64,000 nt of DNA from Tychonema litorale BBK16 (GTDB lineage: Bacteria; Cyanobacteriota; Cyanobacteriia; Cyanobacteriales; Microcoleaceae), in the NCBI RefSeq assembly GCF_021648855.1, contig NZ_JAKJHX010000003.1, positions 9,333 to 73,332 of the forward strand, in the 5' to 3' direction. Below the pieces are notes generated by a model. That model made no database searches. It worked only from the letters and a program-made list of their open reading frames with translations, and was not told the DNA's origin. Position numbers and translations under genes: made by a program. Below are positions 1 to 8,946 of this stretch, one piece after another; position 1 is the first letter of the stretch; each line of letters begins with the position of its first letter.

Positions 1-10
1 GGTATTATCA

Positions 11-481
11 ATGTCAGAAGAAAGCACAAATCCAAATTCCACAGAACCACCCGTTCCTGCTGAAGCTACCAAGCCCCCAGCTAAAGCTAAAAAAGAAAAA
101 GCACCTGCGGTTGAAGACAAACCATTTGCAGAATTTATTCAACAAGATTATTTGCCAGCCTTGCAAACAGCCTTGACTAAGCAAGGCGTTAAGGATTTAG
201 AAGTAAGTTTGGCAAAGCAAAAAGTCCCAGTTTCTGGCATGGGTTCCACCGGAGATTGTTGGCAAGTAATTGGTAGATTTCAAGAAGGTCAGCGCCAGTT
301 TAATTTGTATTTTCCTCAAGAAAACATTCAAACTCAAAGAGCTTTTTCTTGCGCTGAAAACAACACCAAAACTAGCACTATCGAACCTTTTTTGATAGAT
401 GAACGTAAGATTACTCTAGATTTAATGGTGTTTGGTGTAGTTCAACGACTTAATGCTCAAAAGTGGCTAAATCTTAATTAG
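11..481 (+). CDS. DUF2996-like conserved cyanobacterial protein
   Basis: A 156-residue soluble protein. Residues 1-40 are a low-complexity Pro/Ala/Lys/Glu-rich tail; the conserved-looking domain starts near residue 40 ([11 protein letters not shown]) and runs to the C-terminus, ending in a helix [15 protein letters not shown]. There is no signal peptide or membrane segment. The pattern resembles the DUF2996 family of cyanobacteria and plant plastids. A link of that family to the NDH-1 subunit NdhV is a recollection and was not verified. The ATG at 11 is the first in frame, but the upstream sequence is outside the window, so a longer start cannot be excluded. A heptamer repeat array begins at the stop codon. 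Confidence 0.6.
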   Translation: MSEESTNPNSTEPPVPAEATKPPAKAKKEKAPAVEDKPFAEFIQQDYLPALQTALTKQGVKDLEVSLAKQKVPVSGMGSTGDCWQVIGRFQEGQRQFNLYFPQENIQTQRAFSCAENNTKTSTIEPFLIDERKITLDLMVFGVVQRLNAQKWLNLN

Positions 482-557
482 GCATTGGGAATTGGGCATC
501 GGGAATTGGGAATTGGGAATTGGGAATTGGGAATTGGGAATTGGGCATCGGGAATTG
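481..557. repeat. Heptanucleotide tandem repeat array
   Basis: About eleven heptamers of the type GGGAATT, GGGCATC and GGGCATT in tandem, directly after the stop codon of the upstream gene. Short tandem heptamers of this kind are known in filamentous cyanobacteria. The complementary form (GCCCAAT) lies about 100 bases downstream, so transcripts through both could fold back. Confidence 0.9.
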
Positions 558-650
558 GTCATTGATAACATGATGTCCGGGTAATCCTGATAATTATTAT
601 TAAGATTTTTCTGGAGATGACTAGACTAATAGCCTATGCCCTATGCTCCA

Positions 651-685
651 GGCCCAATGCCCAATGCCCAATGCCCAATTCCCCA
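651..685. repeat. Heptanucleotide repeat array, reverse orientation
   Basis: Tandem GCCCAAT heptamers ending in GCCCAATTCCCC, the reverse complement of the units at 481-557. It lies just beyond the 3' end of the minus-strand gene at 692-1312. Confidence 0.85.
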
Positions 686-691
686 TTATTA

Positions 692-1312
692 CTAACTCCT
701 TTCTAGTTTTCCCAAAACAATTAAACTTTCTAAATCTTCCACAGCATCAGGCAATAAATCTTTTACAGCCCTTCTTACCAACCCCAAAGCAGTTTCGTCA
801 GCCCCTCCCAACATCCGCGTTAAATCCCCTATATCTATACCACGACTAGCTTTTAGTTTCATCAAAACCAGATAAGGCAATCCAATAATTGGCAATCCAT
901 CGGGGGCTTTATTGGGATTTCTAATTGCCTCTCTTACCCAAGAATCTCTTGATTCAATTACATCCAAATAAGTACCATCAGGCAATTCCCAAGTGCTACC
1001 ACCAATGCTCAGTTCTCCCGTTTTCCTGCTACCAGCCTGCTCTAATTCTCGATAAAGATTAGCAGCATCTTGAGTTAATGCTAAAATATCAAGTTTATCT
1101 GTCATTCTTTCAGGCATATAGAGCCGAGTAGCAATTCCTCCTACTACTACAAAAAGGGTTTTTTGAATCATCGCTTTAATGTTTGTCACGGGATGATTCC
1201 AAGTTCTTTTATTCAGAAAATCTTGACTACTGCCGCTACCGGGACGGCATCTACGCAGTGCAATTTCAATGTAAAGTTTTCGTCTTTGTTCGGGAAGCTG
1301 TAGATTCAGCAT
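692..1312 (-). CDS. Nucleotidyltransferase-fold protein (MNT/AbiEii-like)
   Basis: 206 residues. Around residues 52-75 there is a VVGGIATRLY motif followed by an acidic pair in DKLDIL, which matches the G-G and D-x-D core of minimal nucleotidyltransferases (VGG....R.T.D.D). The segments GGSTWELPDGTYLDV and LPYLVLMKLKASR match the later parts of that fold, where a third Asp and a helical domain are expected. An internal start at residue 47 (MIQKTLF) is possible, but the N-terminal RRCRPG...NKRTW segment looks conserved, so the long form is kept. Members act in toxin-antitoxin pairs or as antibiotic-type nucleotidyltransferases; no partner gene is adjacent, so the role here is open. Confidence 0.65.
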   Translation of the reverse strand: MLNLQLPEQRRKLYIEIALRRCRPGSGSSQDFLNKRTWNHPVTNIKAMIQKTLFVVVGGIATRLYMPERMTDKLDILALTQDAANLYRELEQAGSRKTGELSIGGSTWELPDGTYLDVIESRDSWVREAIRNPNKAPDGLPIIGLPYLVLMKLKASRGIDIGDLTRMLGGADETALGLVRRAVKDLLPDAVEDLESLIVLGKLERS

Positions 1313-1343
1313 GATTAAGCCTTAGCAATAATTTTTATTTGAG

Positions 1344-2162
1344 TTACGATTGACTAATAACTAATGACCTATTTAAGAAATTATGAGCTTCCATAATCCG
1401 ATGAAGGTCAACATCAGTTTCTAATAAACAAGCATGACCGCTGTTAGCCAGCATCACCATTTCAGCATTGGGAATTACCTTGACTAAAAGCTTCCCTTCT
1501 GCTAGTGAAGGCAAGAGCCGATCGCTACCACTAGCAATTACTAGCGTCGGCTGTTCGATCGCCCGCAACTGATTTTCATCAACATCAAACGATCGCACCA
1601 AGGCCAATCTCCACACAGAAGTGCTTTGAGGTACAGCCTGCATCGCCTCTAGCAAAGCGAGACGTTCCGGGCGCCCAATCCTGCCCAAGGACGCTAGCAT
1701 CGGCAATAAACCCATCACAGAAAGCGGATAAAAACTGGCCGGTAGCCACTGAGTTATGTAAGAACCCCACTGTACCCAAGGCTGTTGTCGGAATGAAGAA
1801 GCTGGATTGACTAAAATTAGTCGATCGCACAATTTAGGAGATTCTAAAACAATTTTCATCGCCAAACATCCCCCAAAAGACTCACCACAGAGATAAATAG
1901 GTCTCTGATTATTTATGGCTTTTTCTGCTGCAATTAAAGCTATTGTTTCGCTAACAAGTACATCCCAACAAACTTTATCATCAGCAGCTAGAGCCAAGCA
2001 ACGAACATCGAAATCCTGATCTAATTTAGGAATTTGCGATCGCAGCAGCAAACCACTACCATCCATACCGGGCAGAAATACAAATAAAGGTAGCTCAGAA
2101 TTCGGCGATTTTGGGGTTATAAAACGAACTTTATGACTAACGTTTGGCATAATTAAAGTCAA
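1344..2162 (-). CDS. Alpha/beta hydrolase, phytyl-ester-synthase N-domain-like
   Basis: 272 residues with a complete alpha/beta hydrolase triad: nucleophile elbow GESFGG with Ser95, Asp214 in ASGSDRLLP, and His243 in NSGHACLLE. The oxyanion-hole region LPGMDGSGLL is at 30-39. There is no signal peptide, so it is probably cytosolic or membrane-peripheral. It lies 113 bases downstream of a PlsC-type acyltransferase on the same strand. Plant plastid phytyl ester synthases carry these two domains in one chain, hydrolase first. A role in esterifying phytol, plastoquinol or diacylglycerol is therefore inferred from pairing; a generic esterase remains possible. Confidence 0.75.
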   Translation of the reverse strand: MTLIMPNVSHKVRFITPKSPNSELPLFVFLPGMDGSGLLLRSQIPKLDQDFDVRCLALAADDKVCWDVLVSETIALIAAEKAINNQRPIYLCGESFGGCLAMKIVLESPKLCDRLILVNPASSFRQQPWVQWGSYITQWLPASFYPLSVMGLLPMLASLGRIGRPERLALLEAMQAVPQSTSVWRLALVRSFDVDENQLRAIEQPTLVIASGSDRLLPSLAEGKLLVKVIPNAEMVMLANSGHACLLETDVDLHRIMEAHNFLNRSLVISQS

Positions 2163-2182
2163 TTGATTTTAGATTTTATAGA

Positions 2183-2206
2183 CGAAGGAAGAAGGAAGAA
2201 GGAAGA
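2183..2206. repeat. GAAGGAA-type heptamer repeat
   Basis: Three tandem copies of the purine-rich heptamer AGAAGGA between the hydrolase and acyltransferase genes, followed by GTCAACAGT-type heptamers near 2260-2280. The same purine unit reappears inside the coding region of the GGDEF-EAL gene near 49950. Confidence 0.7.
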
Positions 2207-2275
2207 AAAGAGAGAGCAATAATTCTGATACTCACAAATTTTATATAAAGTCTCACAACAGTCAACAGTGAACAG

Positions 2276-3082
2276 TCAACTAGCTTTAAGTAATTGTGCA
2301 ATTTCTTGATGACAATGTTCTGTAAGTTCAGCCACAACTGCTTTAGCTTGTTTTCCTCGATATTGCTGTTGTCGATCGCACGTAATCCAATATGGACGGC
2401 CAACAAAGACATTAACTCGCTTGTAGACTATCACAGGATGCCATCCAGGGCGATCGAACAACGGTTCCGAAGGATCGAACAAACTCAACAACTTTAGCGG
2501 TATACCCGATCGCACCGACTGTTCCTCAAAAGAACTAATTGCGATCGGCAAAACCACCAAATCCCGCACCGGAGCCCGCAAAGCCAAATGAGCAAATCCC
2601 CGCTGAAATTTCCCCACAGTCTGCGGTTGCGTAACATTTACCATTGGTTCCGCACCCTCTGGAAACACGCCCACCATCTCCCTATTTTGTAGCAAAGCCG
2701 TCGCCTGATCGAAAAAATGCTGCTGTCGGTGTTCCGGCTTCTTCAAAGGAAAAGCGCCGAAAGATGTAACCAATTCCCGAACCACCGGAACTTGACCCAT
2801 GTAATGATGACAAGCAAAACGGATCGATCGACCCAAAGCCGCCGTCAGCAAGACAGGATCCAAGAAACTCCGGTGATTACTCACCACCAACACGGGACTC
2901 TCTTGGGGGATCAAATCCTCGTGGTGTAAGAACATCTGCGTTCCTAAACTGGCTAGGAAAGAGCGTGAAATCAGTAAAGTGCGATCGGGCGACATAGGCA
3001 AAAAAATGGGTGTGACCTTAGCAAAGTTGATTCCATTCCTCTGATAAGTTAACATTTCTTTACTAAATTGGGCGATCGGCAA
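2276..3082 (-). CDS. PlsC-type lysophospholipid acyltransferase (LPLAT)
   Basis: 268 residues. The catalytic HxxxxD motif is NHRSFLD (His70, Asp75), and the substrate-binding FPEGAEP motif is at 140-146, both standard for 1-acylglycerol-3-phosphate acyltransferases. The RxxR-type block II region follows residue 80. The upstream part of an operon with the alpha/beta hydrolase at 1344-2162. Cyanobacterial relatives of this group have been linked to acyl plastoquinol and triacylglycerol-like lipids, so the substrate may be a neutral lipid acceptor and not lysophosphatidic acid; sequence alone does not decide. The start at 3082 is the first of several in-frame ATGs (residues 1, 10 and 30), and the true start may be one of the later ones. 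Confidence 0.8.
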   Translation of the reverse strand: MPIAQFSKEMLTYQRNGINFAKVTPIFLPMSPDRTLLISRSFLASLGTQMFLHHEDLIPQESPVLVVSNHRSFLDPVLLTAALGRSIRFACHHYMGQVPVVRELVTSFGAFPLKKPEHRQQHFFDQATALLQNREMVGVFPEGAEPMVNVTQPQTVGKFQRGFAHLALRAPVRDLVVLPIAISSFEEQSVRSGIPLKLLSLFDPSEPLFDRPGWHPVIVYKRVNVFVGRPYWITCDRQQQYRGKQAKAVVAELTEHCHQEIAQLLKAS

Positions 3083-3216
3083 GAAAATCTATAAAGTCTT
3101 GTTGCGAATTCTCTAAAAATCTTTAGAACCGCCCTCAAACCAAGCTAGGCTAGCTAAACTAAGAAATTTCAAATATTTTCGCGCCAGCCCTAATAGCAAT
3201 CTCGCGAGGCCCCAAA

Positions 3217-3531
3217 ATGAATAACTTGCACAACTATCACCTTAGATGCACGCTCACCTTCGGCGACATCTACGGTCAAATCATTATTTGGCTGATTGTG
3301 ATCTTTATGAGTCTAGCCTCCGCCCTCGCCTTGTGGAGCAGCGCCCGTCAAATCTACGCTTTAGCCACCGTCGGACTGATTTTAGTGTTGTCTCTACCTT
3401 TCTTGCTGTTTGCGTTTGTTACCACTCTGCTAAACCACATCGAAGTCACAGCCGTAGAACCCGCTAGCCTTGTCAAACCCTCTGCTAGTGGCAATTTGCC
3501 CGGTCAAAAACCAGCGCAAGCTGTGGGCTAA
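3217..3531 (+). CDS. Small two-helix membrane protein
   Basis: 104 residues with two hydrophobic segments (about 20-42 and 50-72) and a polar Pro/Ala-rich tail. No recognised catalytic motif. It sits upstream of sdhA in the same direction but is separated from it by a strong terminator-like hairpin at 3580-3613, so it is probably its own transcription unit. The family is not recognised; the codon use is like its neighbours and the ATG at 3217 is the first in frame. Confidence 0.7.
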   Translation: MNNLHNYHLRCTLTFGDIYGQIIIWLIVIFMSLASALALWSSARQIYALATVGLILVLSLPFLLFAFVTTLLNHIEVTAVEPASLVKPSASGNLPGQKPAQAVG

Positions 3532-3542
3532 TCTAATTCAAA

Positions 3543-3572
3543 GATTGTTGATTTTATTGAAAATCAACAATC
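3543..3572 (+). terminator. Perfect 13-bp inverted repeat after the small membrane gene
   Basis: GATTGTTGATTTT (3543-3555), a four-base ATTG loop, and the exact reverse complement (3560-3572). No T-run follows directly, so it may be an mRNA 3'-end stabiliser working with the next hairpin. Confidence 0.6.
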
Positions 3573-3579
3573 AAAAGCT

Positions 3580-3613
3580 AAAAAGTTCCTTACCTTTGCG
3601 TTAGGAACTTTTT
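3580..3613 (+). terminator. Rho-independent terminator
   Basis: Stem AAAAAGTTCCT (3580-3590) pairs with AGGAACTTTTT (3603-3613) around a 12-base loop, and the T-run continues to 3615. It can act in both directions because the A-run precedes the stem. Confidence 0.85.
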
Positions 3614-3663
3614 TTGTGCATCAGAATTAAGTGTAGAGAAGAACACTCAACATTACTCAAAAA

Positions 3664-5391
3664 ATGCTAGAACACGACGTAATCATTGTGGGCGGCGGTT
3701 TAGCAGGTTGCCGCGCCGCCGTGGAAATTGCCCGGACAGATCCCAGCTTAAAGGTAGCCATAGTTGCCAAAACTCATCCAATTCGATCGCACTCCGTCGC
3801 AGCCCAAGGCGGCATGGCCTCCAGCCTGCAAAATGTCGATCCAGATGACAGTTGGAAAGCCCACGCCTTCGACACAGTAAAGGGTTCAGACTATTTAGCC
3901 GACCAAGACGCCGTAGAAATTCTCACCCGCGAAGCACCTGGTGTCATCATCGATTTAGAACACATGGGAGTTTTATTCTCCCGCCTTCCAGACGGCAGAA
4001 TTGCCCAGCGCGCTTTTGGCGGACATTCCCACAACCGCACCTGTTACGCCGCCGACAAAACTGGTCACGCCATCCTCCACGAATTAGTCAACAATCTGCG
4101 CCGTTATGGAGTTCACATCTATCAGGAATGGTACGTCACGCGCCTAATTTTGGAAGAAGGTCAAGCTAAAGGTGTCGTGATGTACCGCTTGCTAGACGGT
4201 CAAATTGAGGTCGTGCGCGCTAAGGCGGTGATGTTCGCTACAGGGGGTTACGGTCGGGTTTACAACACGACCTCCAACGATTACGCCTCAACTGGAGACG
4301 GTTTGGCGATGACTGCTATGGCGGGATTGCCACTGGAAGATATGGAATTTGTGCAGTTTCACCCGACTGGTTTGTATCCGGTGGGAGTGTTGATTTCCGA
4401 GGCTGTGCGGGGTGAAGGGGCTTATTTGATCAATTCCGAGGGCGATCGATTTATGGCAAATTATGCCCCGTCGCGGATGGAATTAGCGCCTAGAGATATT
4501 ACATCAAGAGCAATCTCCCTAGAAATTCGTGCAGGCCGAGGAATCAACGTTGACGGTAGTGCTGGAGGCCCGTTTATTTACCTCGATTTGCGGCACATGG
4601 GACGGGAAAAAATCATGAGCAAAATTCCATTTGCTTGGGAAGAAGCGCACAGATTGTTGGGAATTGATGCAGTAGATAAACCCATGCCAGTGCGTCCGAC
4701 AGCTCACTATTCAATGGGCGGAATTCCGACTAATGTGAGTGGTCAAGTTCGCAGCAGCGCTGATGGTTTAGTTGATGGTTTCTTTGCCGCCGGAGAAGCA
4801 GCTTGCGTGTCAGTTCACGGTGCAAATCGTTTGGGCAGCAATTCGCTTTTGGAATGCGTTGTTTATGGCAAAGTTACTGGTGCAACCATAGCAGAATTTG
4901 TGCAAAATCGCAAGTTTCCAGCAGTGGAAGAACAGCATTATGTGAATGAAGTAAAAGAGCAGATTAAGGTACTTGTAGAGCGTCCCGGCAAATACCGGAT
5001 CAATCAAATCAGGCAGCAGTATCAAGATACGATGAGTGAGTATTGTGGCGTATTTCGTAGCGCCGAATTGATGCAAGAAGGTTTAAAAAAATTGGAGGAA
5101 TTGGAGCGACAATACCAGGAGGTTTACTTAGACGATAAAGGCACATTGTGGAATACGGAAATTGTGGAAGCTTTGGAGTTGCGGAGTTTGATAATTGTGG
5201 GGAGAATGATTTTAACTTCGGCCTTGAACCGTCAGGAAAGTCGGGGTGCTCATTCGCGGGAAGATTTTTTGCAGCGGGATGATGCAAATTTCTTGAAGCA
5301 TACGCTGGCCTATTATTCGCCTGCGGGGATTGATTTGGCTTATATGCCGGTGGCGATTACGATGTTTGAGCCGCAGGAGCGGAAGTATTAG
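3664..5391 (+). CDS. sdhA: Succinate dehydrogenase / fumarate reductase flavoprotein subunit
   Basis: 575 residues, normal family length. It oxidises succinate to fumarate in the TCA cycle and feeds electrons to quinone through an iron-sulfur subunit. The FAD-binding GGGLAG motif is at 10-15. The covalent-FAD histidine is His43 in HSVAAQGG. The active-site segments [26 protein letters not shown] and [13 protein letters not shown] are intact, as is the late [20 protein letters not shown] motif. sdhB is not nearby, which is usual for cyanobacteria where sdh genes are scattered. It has its own upstream region after the terminator at 3580-3613. Confidence 0.95.
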   Translation: MLEHDVIIVGGGLAGCRAAVEIARTDPSLKVAIVAKTHPIRSHSVAAQGGMASSLQNVDPDDSWKAHAFDTVKGSDYLADQDAVEILTREAPGVIIDLEHMGVLFSRLPDGRIAQRAFGGHSHNRTCYAADKTGHAILHELVNNLRRYGVHIYQEWYVTRLILEEGQAKGVVMYRLLDGQIEVVRAKAVMFATGGYGRVYNTTSNDYASTGDGLAMTAMAGLPLEDMEFVQFHPTGLYPVGVLISEAVRGEGAYLINSEGDRFMANYAPSRMELAPRDITSRAISLEIRAGRGINVDGSAGGPFIYLDLRHMGREKIMSKIPFAWEEAHRLLGIDAVDKPMPVRPTAHYSMGGIPTNVSGQVRSSADGLVDGFFAAGEAACVSVHGANRLGSNSLLECVVYGKVTGATIAEFVQNRKFPAVEEQHYVNEVKEQIKVLVERPGKYRINQIRQQYQDTMSEYCGVFRSAELMQEGLKKLEELERQYQEVYLDDKGTLWNTEIVEALELRSLIIVGRMILTSALNRQESRGAHSREDFLQRDDANFLKHTLAYYSPAGIDLAYMPVAITMFEPQERKY

Positions 5392-5453
5392 AAGCTAGTG
5401 TGACTGTTGACTGTTGACTGTTTACTGTTTATAAGTAGTCACCAAAGCGTTTT

Positions 5454-5501
5454 GGTCATTGAGCGTAGTTGAAATGGACATTTCGACTACGCTCAATGAC
5501 C
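5454..5501. repeat. 23-bp palindromic dispersed repeat
   Basis: GGTCATTGAGCGTAGTTGAA at 5454 pairs across a two-base loop with the sequence ending GCTCAATGACC at 5501, with one G-T mismatch. It lies between sdhA and the toxin-antitoxin pair, next to TGACTGT heptamers at 5400-5425. A related fragment (GTGCTGAGCGGAGTCGAAGT) appears near 58858. It probably belongs to a REP/MITE-like family and could also cap the sdhA transcript. Confidence 0.7.
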
Positions 5502-5639
5502 GGAAATATTCTAACCATCTTGGCGGTTGCTGTAACTGTTGACTGTTAGAATAATACCGATGCAACCGGAAATAATATTAAAATAAAGTTCACTCTTGGT
5601 TAAGATGAAGATAGTCAGGTAATTTACTGAATAATAACT

Positions 5640-5864
5640 ATGAATAAAATAACACAAATATCTCAATTCCAGCAAGCTCTTGAAGCTGTAGAAGTTTTAT
5701 CATTAGAAGATCAAGCTATGCTTCTAAATATTCTTCAGAATCGTCTGCGACAACAGCGACGAAATGAATTACTTAAGGAAGTAGTAGAAGTTCGTCAAGA
5801 GTATGCTGAGGGAAATGTTAAATTTGGTTCGGTAGCCGATTTTATGGCGGAGTTGGATGATTGA
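5640..5864 (+). CDS. Type II antitoxin, partner of the RelE-like toxin
   Basis: 74 residues, mostly helical and charged, with an acidic C-terminus (FMAELDD), a pattern typical of small antitoxins that wrap a RelE/ParE toxin. The N-terminal half (QALEAVEVLSLEDQAMLLNIL) resembles the antitoxin segment found beside RelE toxins in cyanobacteria. The stop codon TGA overlaps the toxin start by one base (TGATG), implying translational coupling. DNA binding and autoregulation are inferred from the type of pair, not seen. Confidence 0.7.
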   Translation: MNKITQISQFQQALEAVEVLSLEDQAMLLNILQNRLRQQRRNELLKEVVEVRQEYAEGNVKFGSVADFMAELDD

Positions 5865-6145
5865 TGAAAATTGGTTGGACTCCCAAATCTATTCGTACTT
5901 TCAAGAAGTTAGTTCGTAAAAATCCTCAGCTTCGCCCTTTAATTGAAGCAACCATACAACTTTTGTCTGAAGATTGCTTTAACCCCAGCTTGCGAACTCA
6001 CAAATTGACAGGAGATTTATCGGGTATCTGGTCGTGTTCCATAGATTATGATTATCGGATTTTATTTGAGTTTGCGATCGATCCAGAAGATGATGAGGAA
6101 GCTATTTTATTGCTCAAAATGGGTTCTCATGATGAAGTCTATTAA
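5864..6145 (+). CDS. RelE/YafQ-family mRNA interferase toxin
   Basis: 93 residues from the ATG at 5864. Segments TPKSIRTFKKLVRKNP, LRTHKLTGDLSGIWSCSI and DYRILFEF are characteristic of RelE/StbE/YafQ toxins, which cut mRNA in the ribosomal A site. The Arg/Lys/His pattern of the active site (R and H in RTHKL, R in YRILF) is present. The fold runs to the C-terminal MGSHDEVY, which has the His seen in YafQ-type members. A TTG codon at 5861 is in frame, but ATG overlapping the antitoxin stop is the better start. Confidence 0.85.
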   Translation: MKIGWTPKSIRTFKKLVRKNPQLRPLIEATIQLLSEDCFNPSLRTHKLTGDLSGIWSCSIDYDYRILFEFAIDPEDDEEAILLLKMGSHDEVY

Positions 6146-6175
6146 GCTCGATTGAGTCAAAAGTGAGTGGCATGG

Positions 6176-6213
6176 GTAGGGACACAGCAATGCTGTGTCC
6201 TTACAGTCCCTAC
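6176..6213. repeat. Dispersed palindrome of the GGACACGGCAGTGCC family
   Basis: GTAGGGACACAGCA is followed by TGCTGTGTCC and then GTCCCTAC, making nested inverted repeats. Divergent members of the same family lie at 36448-36511, 43205-43483 and 59120-59193. This copy lies between the tails of converging genes. Confidence 0.7.
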
Positions 6214-6219
6214 AAGAAC

Positions 6220-7155
6220 TTAAGGCTTCGGTAACGCACCTTCAGGACTCGGTGAAGCCGTCGATTCAGGAGTTGGTGAAGCCCCCGGTTTCGGACTCGC
6301 ACCAGCCGCAGGAGAAGGCTTTGGAGCATCACTAGCTAACTGATTGATTTGGTCTTTGTAGTTAGGAGGAGCTAATTCAGTAGCCTTAGCAAATAGCGTT
6401 TTTGCTTCATCCGTTTTGCCCTGTTCCTTAAATACGATCGCCTTTGCTAGAGTTGGGCGAAAATCTTTCGGGTTATTCTTGGCAGATTCGTCATAAATCG
6501 CGATCGCCTCCTCAAACCTCTTCCCTACAGCATAAACTTGTCCCAAAATCAACTGCACCGAAGTTACATCCACACTTCCCGGTTTAGCCAAATTCTGGCC
6601 TGGAGCCGCCTTCAGCGTATCTTGCAACAGCCCGATCGCAGCTTCCGGCCGCTGCTGCACCAACAACAAATTCACCAATCCCTGCAAAGCCTTAATTTCC
6701 CCAGGCTTAGCCACCAAAATTCCCCGGTAAGCCTGAGCCGCCCCTTCGCGATCGCCCGTGCGTTCCTTAGCCTGAGCCAGCAAAACCCCGTATTCAGTAG
6801 TCTCAGGATTCAGCTTAGCCAATTTTTCCAAAGGCCCCACCACATCCTTAATGTCTCCCACACCTTGCCCGATTAACTCCAGCCGCACCTGCAACAGTCC
6901 GCGCAAAGCCGTTACATTATCAGCTTCCCGCTGCAAAACCAATTCATAACCCCTCGCCTGAGCTTGCAGCAACTCAGATTGCTTTTCCCCACTCGCCGCC
7001 GTTTGAGTAGGCGTTGGAGTTGACCTACTTGGGGTTTGGTTACTCCTAGCAAGGCTCTCCAAAATTGGCGGAAGCAGAGAAAATCCCACAAAAGCGATGA
7101 CCGCCAGCAGCACCACTACAGTAATTAACCCACGACGTTTGTTTGCCTTATCCAT
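6220..7155 (-). CDS. Membrane-anchored TPR protein with Pro/Ser-rich tail
   Basis: 311 residues. One N-terminal membrane helix (about 9-30), then a Ser/Thr/Pro linker, then TPR units from about 60 to 255 (for example YELVLQREADNVTALRGLL and AIAIYDESAKNNPKDF). The C-terminal 40 residues are an Ala/Pro/Ser/Glu low-complexity tail. TPR arrays are protein-binding scaffolds; the partner is unknown. The protein at 34834-35229 shares the same plan (membrane helix, then GY-VLQRE-N-TAL-GL motifs and PLEKL-KLN) but stops after two units, so the two are paralogues. Confidence 0.8.
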   Translation of the reverse strand: MDKANKRRGLITVVVLLAVIAFVGFSLLPPILESLARSNQTPSRSTPTPTQTAASGEKQSELLQAQARGYELVLQREADNVTALRGLLQVRLELIGQGVGDIKDVVGPLEKLAKLNPETTEYGVLLAQAKERTGDREGAAQAYRGILVAKPGEIKALQGLVNLLLVQQRPEAAIGLLQDTLKAAPGQNLAKPGSVDVTSVQLILGQVYAVGKRFEEAIAIYDESAKNNPKDFRPTLAKAIVFKEQGKTDEAKTLFAKATELAPPNYKDQINQLASDAPKPSPAAGASPKPGASPTPESTASPSPEGALPKP

Positions 7156-7670
7156 AAATTCAACTATTTCAGCTTAAGATTTACTATTTAGTTCTGCAAG
7201 CCATCTGATAAACCAACCTTTTGCTTGCAGCTAATATGGTAACAGACCCACAACTCCATGCTAGCCAAACAATTTTGGATACTTAGGCCCGCAACCCCAA
7301 GGTGCGTGGTTTGTCCAATTTAGTCTGGTTTAGCTAAAAATTACCAAAAATATGCGGATCAGCCCGTTCGGTAATTGGATTAAGTAAAATAGGCAAGCTG
7401 AATACCTAAAAACTATTAGCCACCAACTCCAACCACAGCGCGATCGGTAAGATCGATCGGTCAACAACTGCCAAAGTCCTTACCAACAAGGATTTTAGCA
7501 GCCAAAACGCCGAACGATACCCTGCCACGCATTGAAAATTGGCGTTGACGGGTCACAACCAGACCTCCGGGCCCAGTGCCTTAAGTCAGGTGCTAGTAGT
7601 TTTGAAAGCAGTTTTTTCAGTTTATTCCTAATTTCCCTTAAGGGATGTGTCTCCGCTGCAAGGAGTTTTT
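7156..7670. other. Gene-free divergent intergenic region
   Basis: About 515 bases between the divergent TPR and 7671-8927 genes. It contains scattered GATCG-rich palindromes near 7440-7465 and must hold two promoters, but no convincing -10/-35 pair, RNA gene or hairpin terminator was seen. A short open frame in 7532-7783 is not convincing. Confidence 0.5.
7660..7665 (+). promoter_or_regulatory. Ribosome binding site deciding the start at 7671
   Basis: AAGGAG lies five bases before the ATG at 7671, whereas the in-frame ATG at 7647 has no such motif. It sets the N-terminus as MNPSPNRSS. Confidence 0.8.
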
Positions 7671-8927
7671 ATGAACCCCTCTCCAAACCGCTCTTCCAAA
7701 TCGCCCAAATCTACTTCTACTCGCAAGGATCAGCCGGGCGAACTGGCCGTCAATCCGTCCCAAGATCAAGTTTCCCTTCCTGAGACACCAGACGAAAGTT
7801 CTGTGCCTTCGGCGTTGGCTACACCTGTTGATGAAAATCAACCGCCAACACCAACAGACGCCCCAGCGTCCCAGGACAAGCTCCAACGACCGCTTTACAG
7901 TTCTGCCCCCAAGGAGAAAGCAAAGCCCACAGATGCACCCAGTGATGCTCCTGCAATCTCAAAGCCAGCAGCACCTTCGGCATCGCTCAAGAATACTCCA
8001 GCAGTCGTAGTAGCTCCACCCGCGCCCGTCACGGCCGACTCTGCTGCTCAGGAAAGTGCAGCTACCGATGACATACCCGCTGTCATGCGCCAACATCCGA
8101 TTCCACCTCCCAGCGAACCCAGACAGTACCGAGCTGTTGGTTTGGTGCGGGGTCGCTACACCCAATCTGAAGAGCATTTCACGCGGGGTATGCTCATAGC
8201 GGCCGACGGAACTGCCATTGACGCGGTTTTGTTGGGTAGAGTGATGAGTTTAGTCAAAAATCACTTGGACTTGGAACAAGAACACCTGTGGGTTGTCTAT
8301 CCTCGCACCAGACAAGAAGATGGTAACTTACACGCCCAGATTATGGGAGTTTGGGAACCGGAAACACTCAAGAAACCTTCTGAACCGTCCTCTGATGAGG
8401 AAAATCAAGACATCGAAGTAATTGAGGGCATTAGTGATAGTGAAGCATCAACCACACCTTTGCTACCCTCTGAACCTGATGTTGAAGACGGATATTTTTC
8501 GATTAGAGGCGAGGTAATCTATCAATCTCAAGATCAAGAAAAGTACGTCATCGTCAAGATTAAGCAAGCTCCCCGCAAGAATGACGAAAACAAGATGAAG
8601 TTTTTTAAGTTGAAATTGAAGGGAGATTTAGCAACAAAGGCGATCGGATTTTTCTGGGATTTCCATGTCAAATTGGAAGCTGACAGTCTGATGATTAAGC
8701 AGGCTAACAATATTGGCGCACTACCGATCAAAAAGCGGAAATTCCCCCCCGGTGAAAAACCCGCTGGCTTTAGAGGAGGAGGAAATAAACGTCCATATAC
8801 TCCTAGACCAACTGGTGACGGCCCTCGTTCAGAGCGTCCGAACATCAAGCCCTCAGCCGGAGCTCCGCCAGTTCCCAAGGAACCCCTTCCTAAGCCGGTG
8901 AAAAAACCTAAGCCTGTTGAGCAATAA
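7671..8927 (+). CDS. Conserved cyanobacterial protein with disordered termini
   Basis: 418 residues from the ATG at 7671. Residues 1-140 are Pro/Ser/Ala-rich and probably disordered. A folded core spans about 145-225 (RQYRAVGLVRGRYTQSEE...LWVVYPR) and about 270-345 (YFSIRGEVIYQSQDQEKYVIVKIKQ), two beta-rich segments separated by an acidic linker. The C-terminus is Pro/Lys/Arg/Gly-rich, which would suit nucleic-acid or acidic-partner binding. No named domain was recognised with certainty, and the function is unknown. It converges with the DUF39 gene, with only 19 bases between stops. Confidence 0.75.
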   Translation: MNPSPNRSSKSPKSTSTRKDQPGELAVNPSQDQVSLPETPDESSVPSALATPVDENQPPTPTDAPASQDKLQRPLYSSAPKEKAKPTDAPSDAPAISKPAAPSASLKNTPAVVVAPPAPVTADSAAQESAATDDIPAVMRQHPIPPPSEPRQYRAVGLVRGRYTQSEEHFTRGMLIAADGTAIDAVLLGRVMSLVKNHLDLEQEHLWVVYPRTRQEDGNLHAQIMGVWEPETLKKPSEPSSDEENQDIEVIEGISDSEASTTPLLPSEPDVEDGYFSIRGEVIYQSQDQEKYVIVKIKQAPRKNDENKMKFFKLKLKGDLATKAIGFFWDFHVKLEADSLMIKQANNIGALPIKKRKFPPGEKPAGFRGGGNKRPYTPRPTGDGPRSERPNIKPSAGAPPVPKEPLPKPVKKPKPVEQ

Positions 8928-8946
8928 ATCGCCAATCTAAAATCGT

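Noticed and set aside
481-557. A possible CRISPR array or ORF in the heptamer repeats
   Set aside because: Units are only seven bases with no spacers of constant length, so it is not a CRISPR array. Open frames through these arrays (for example 50630-50885 and 51216-51506) are repeat translations.
7532-7783. A plus-strand open frame before the 7671 gene
   Set aside because: It overlaps the true gene in another frame, has no ribosome site and an odd composition.
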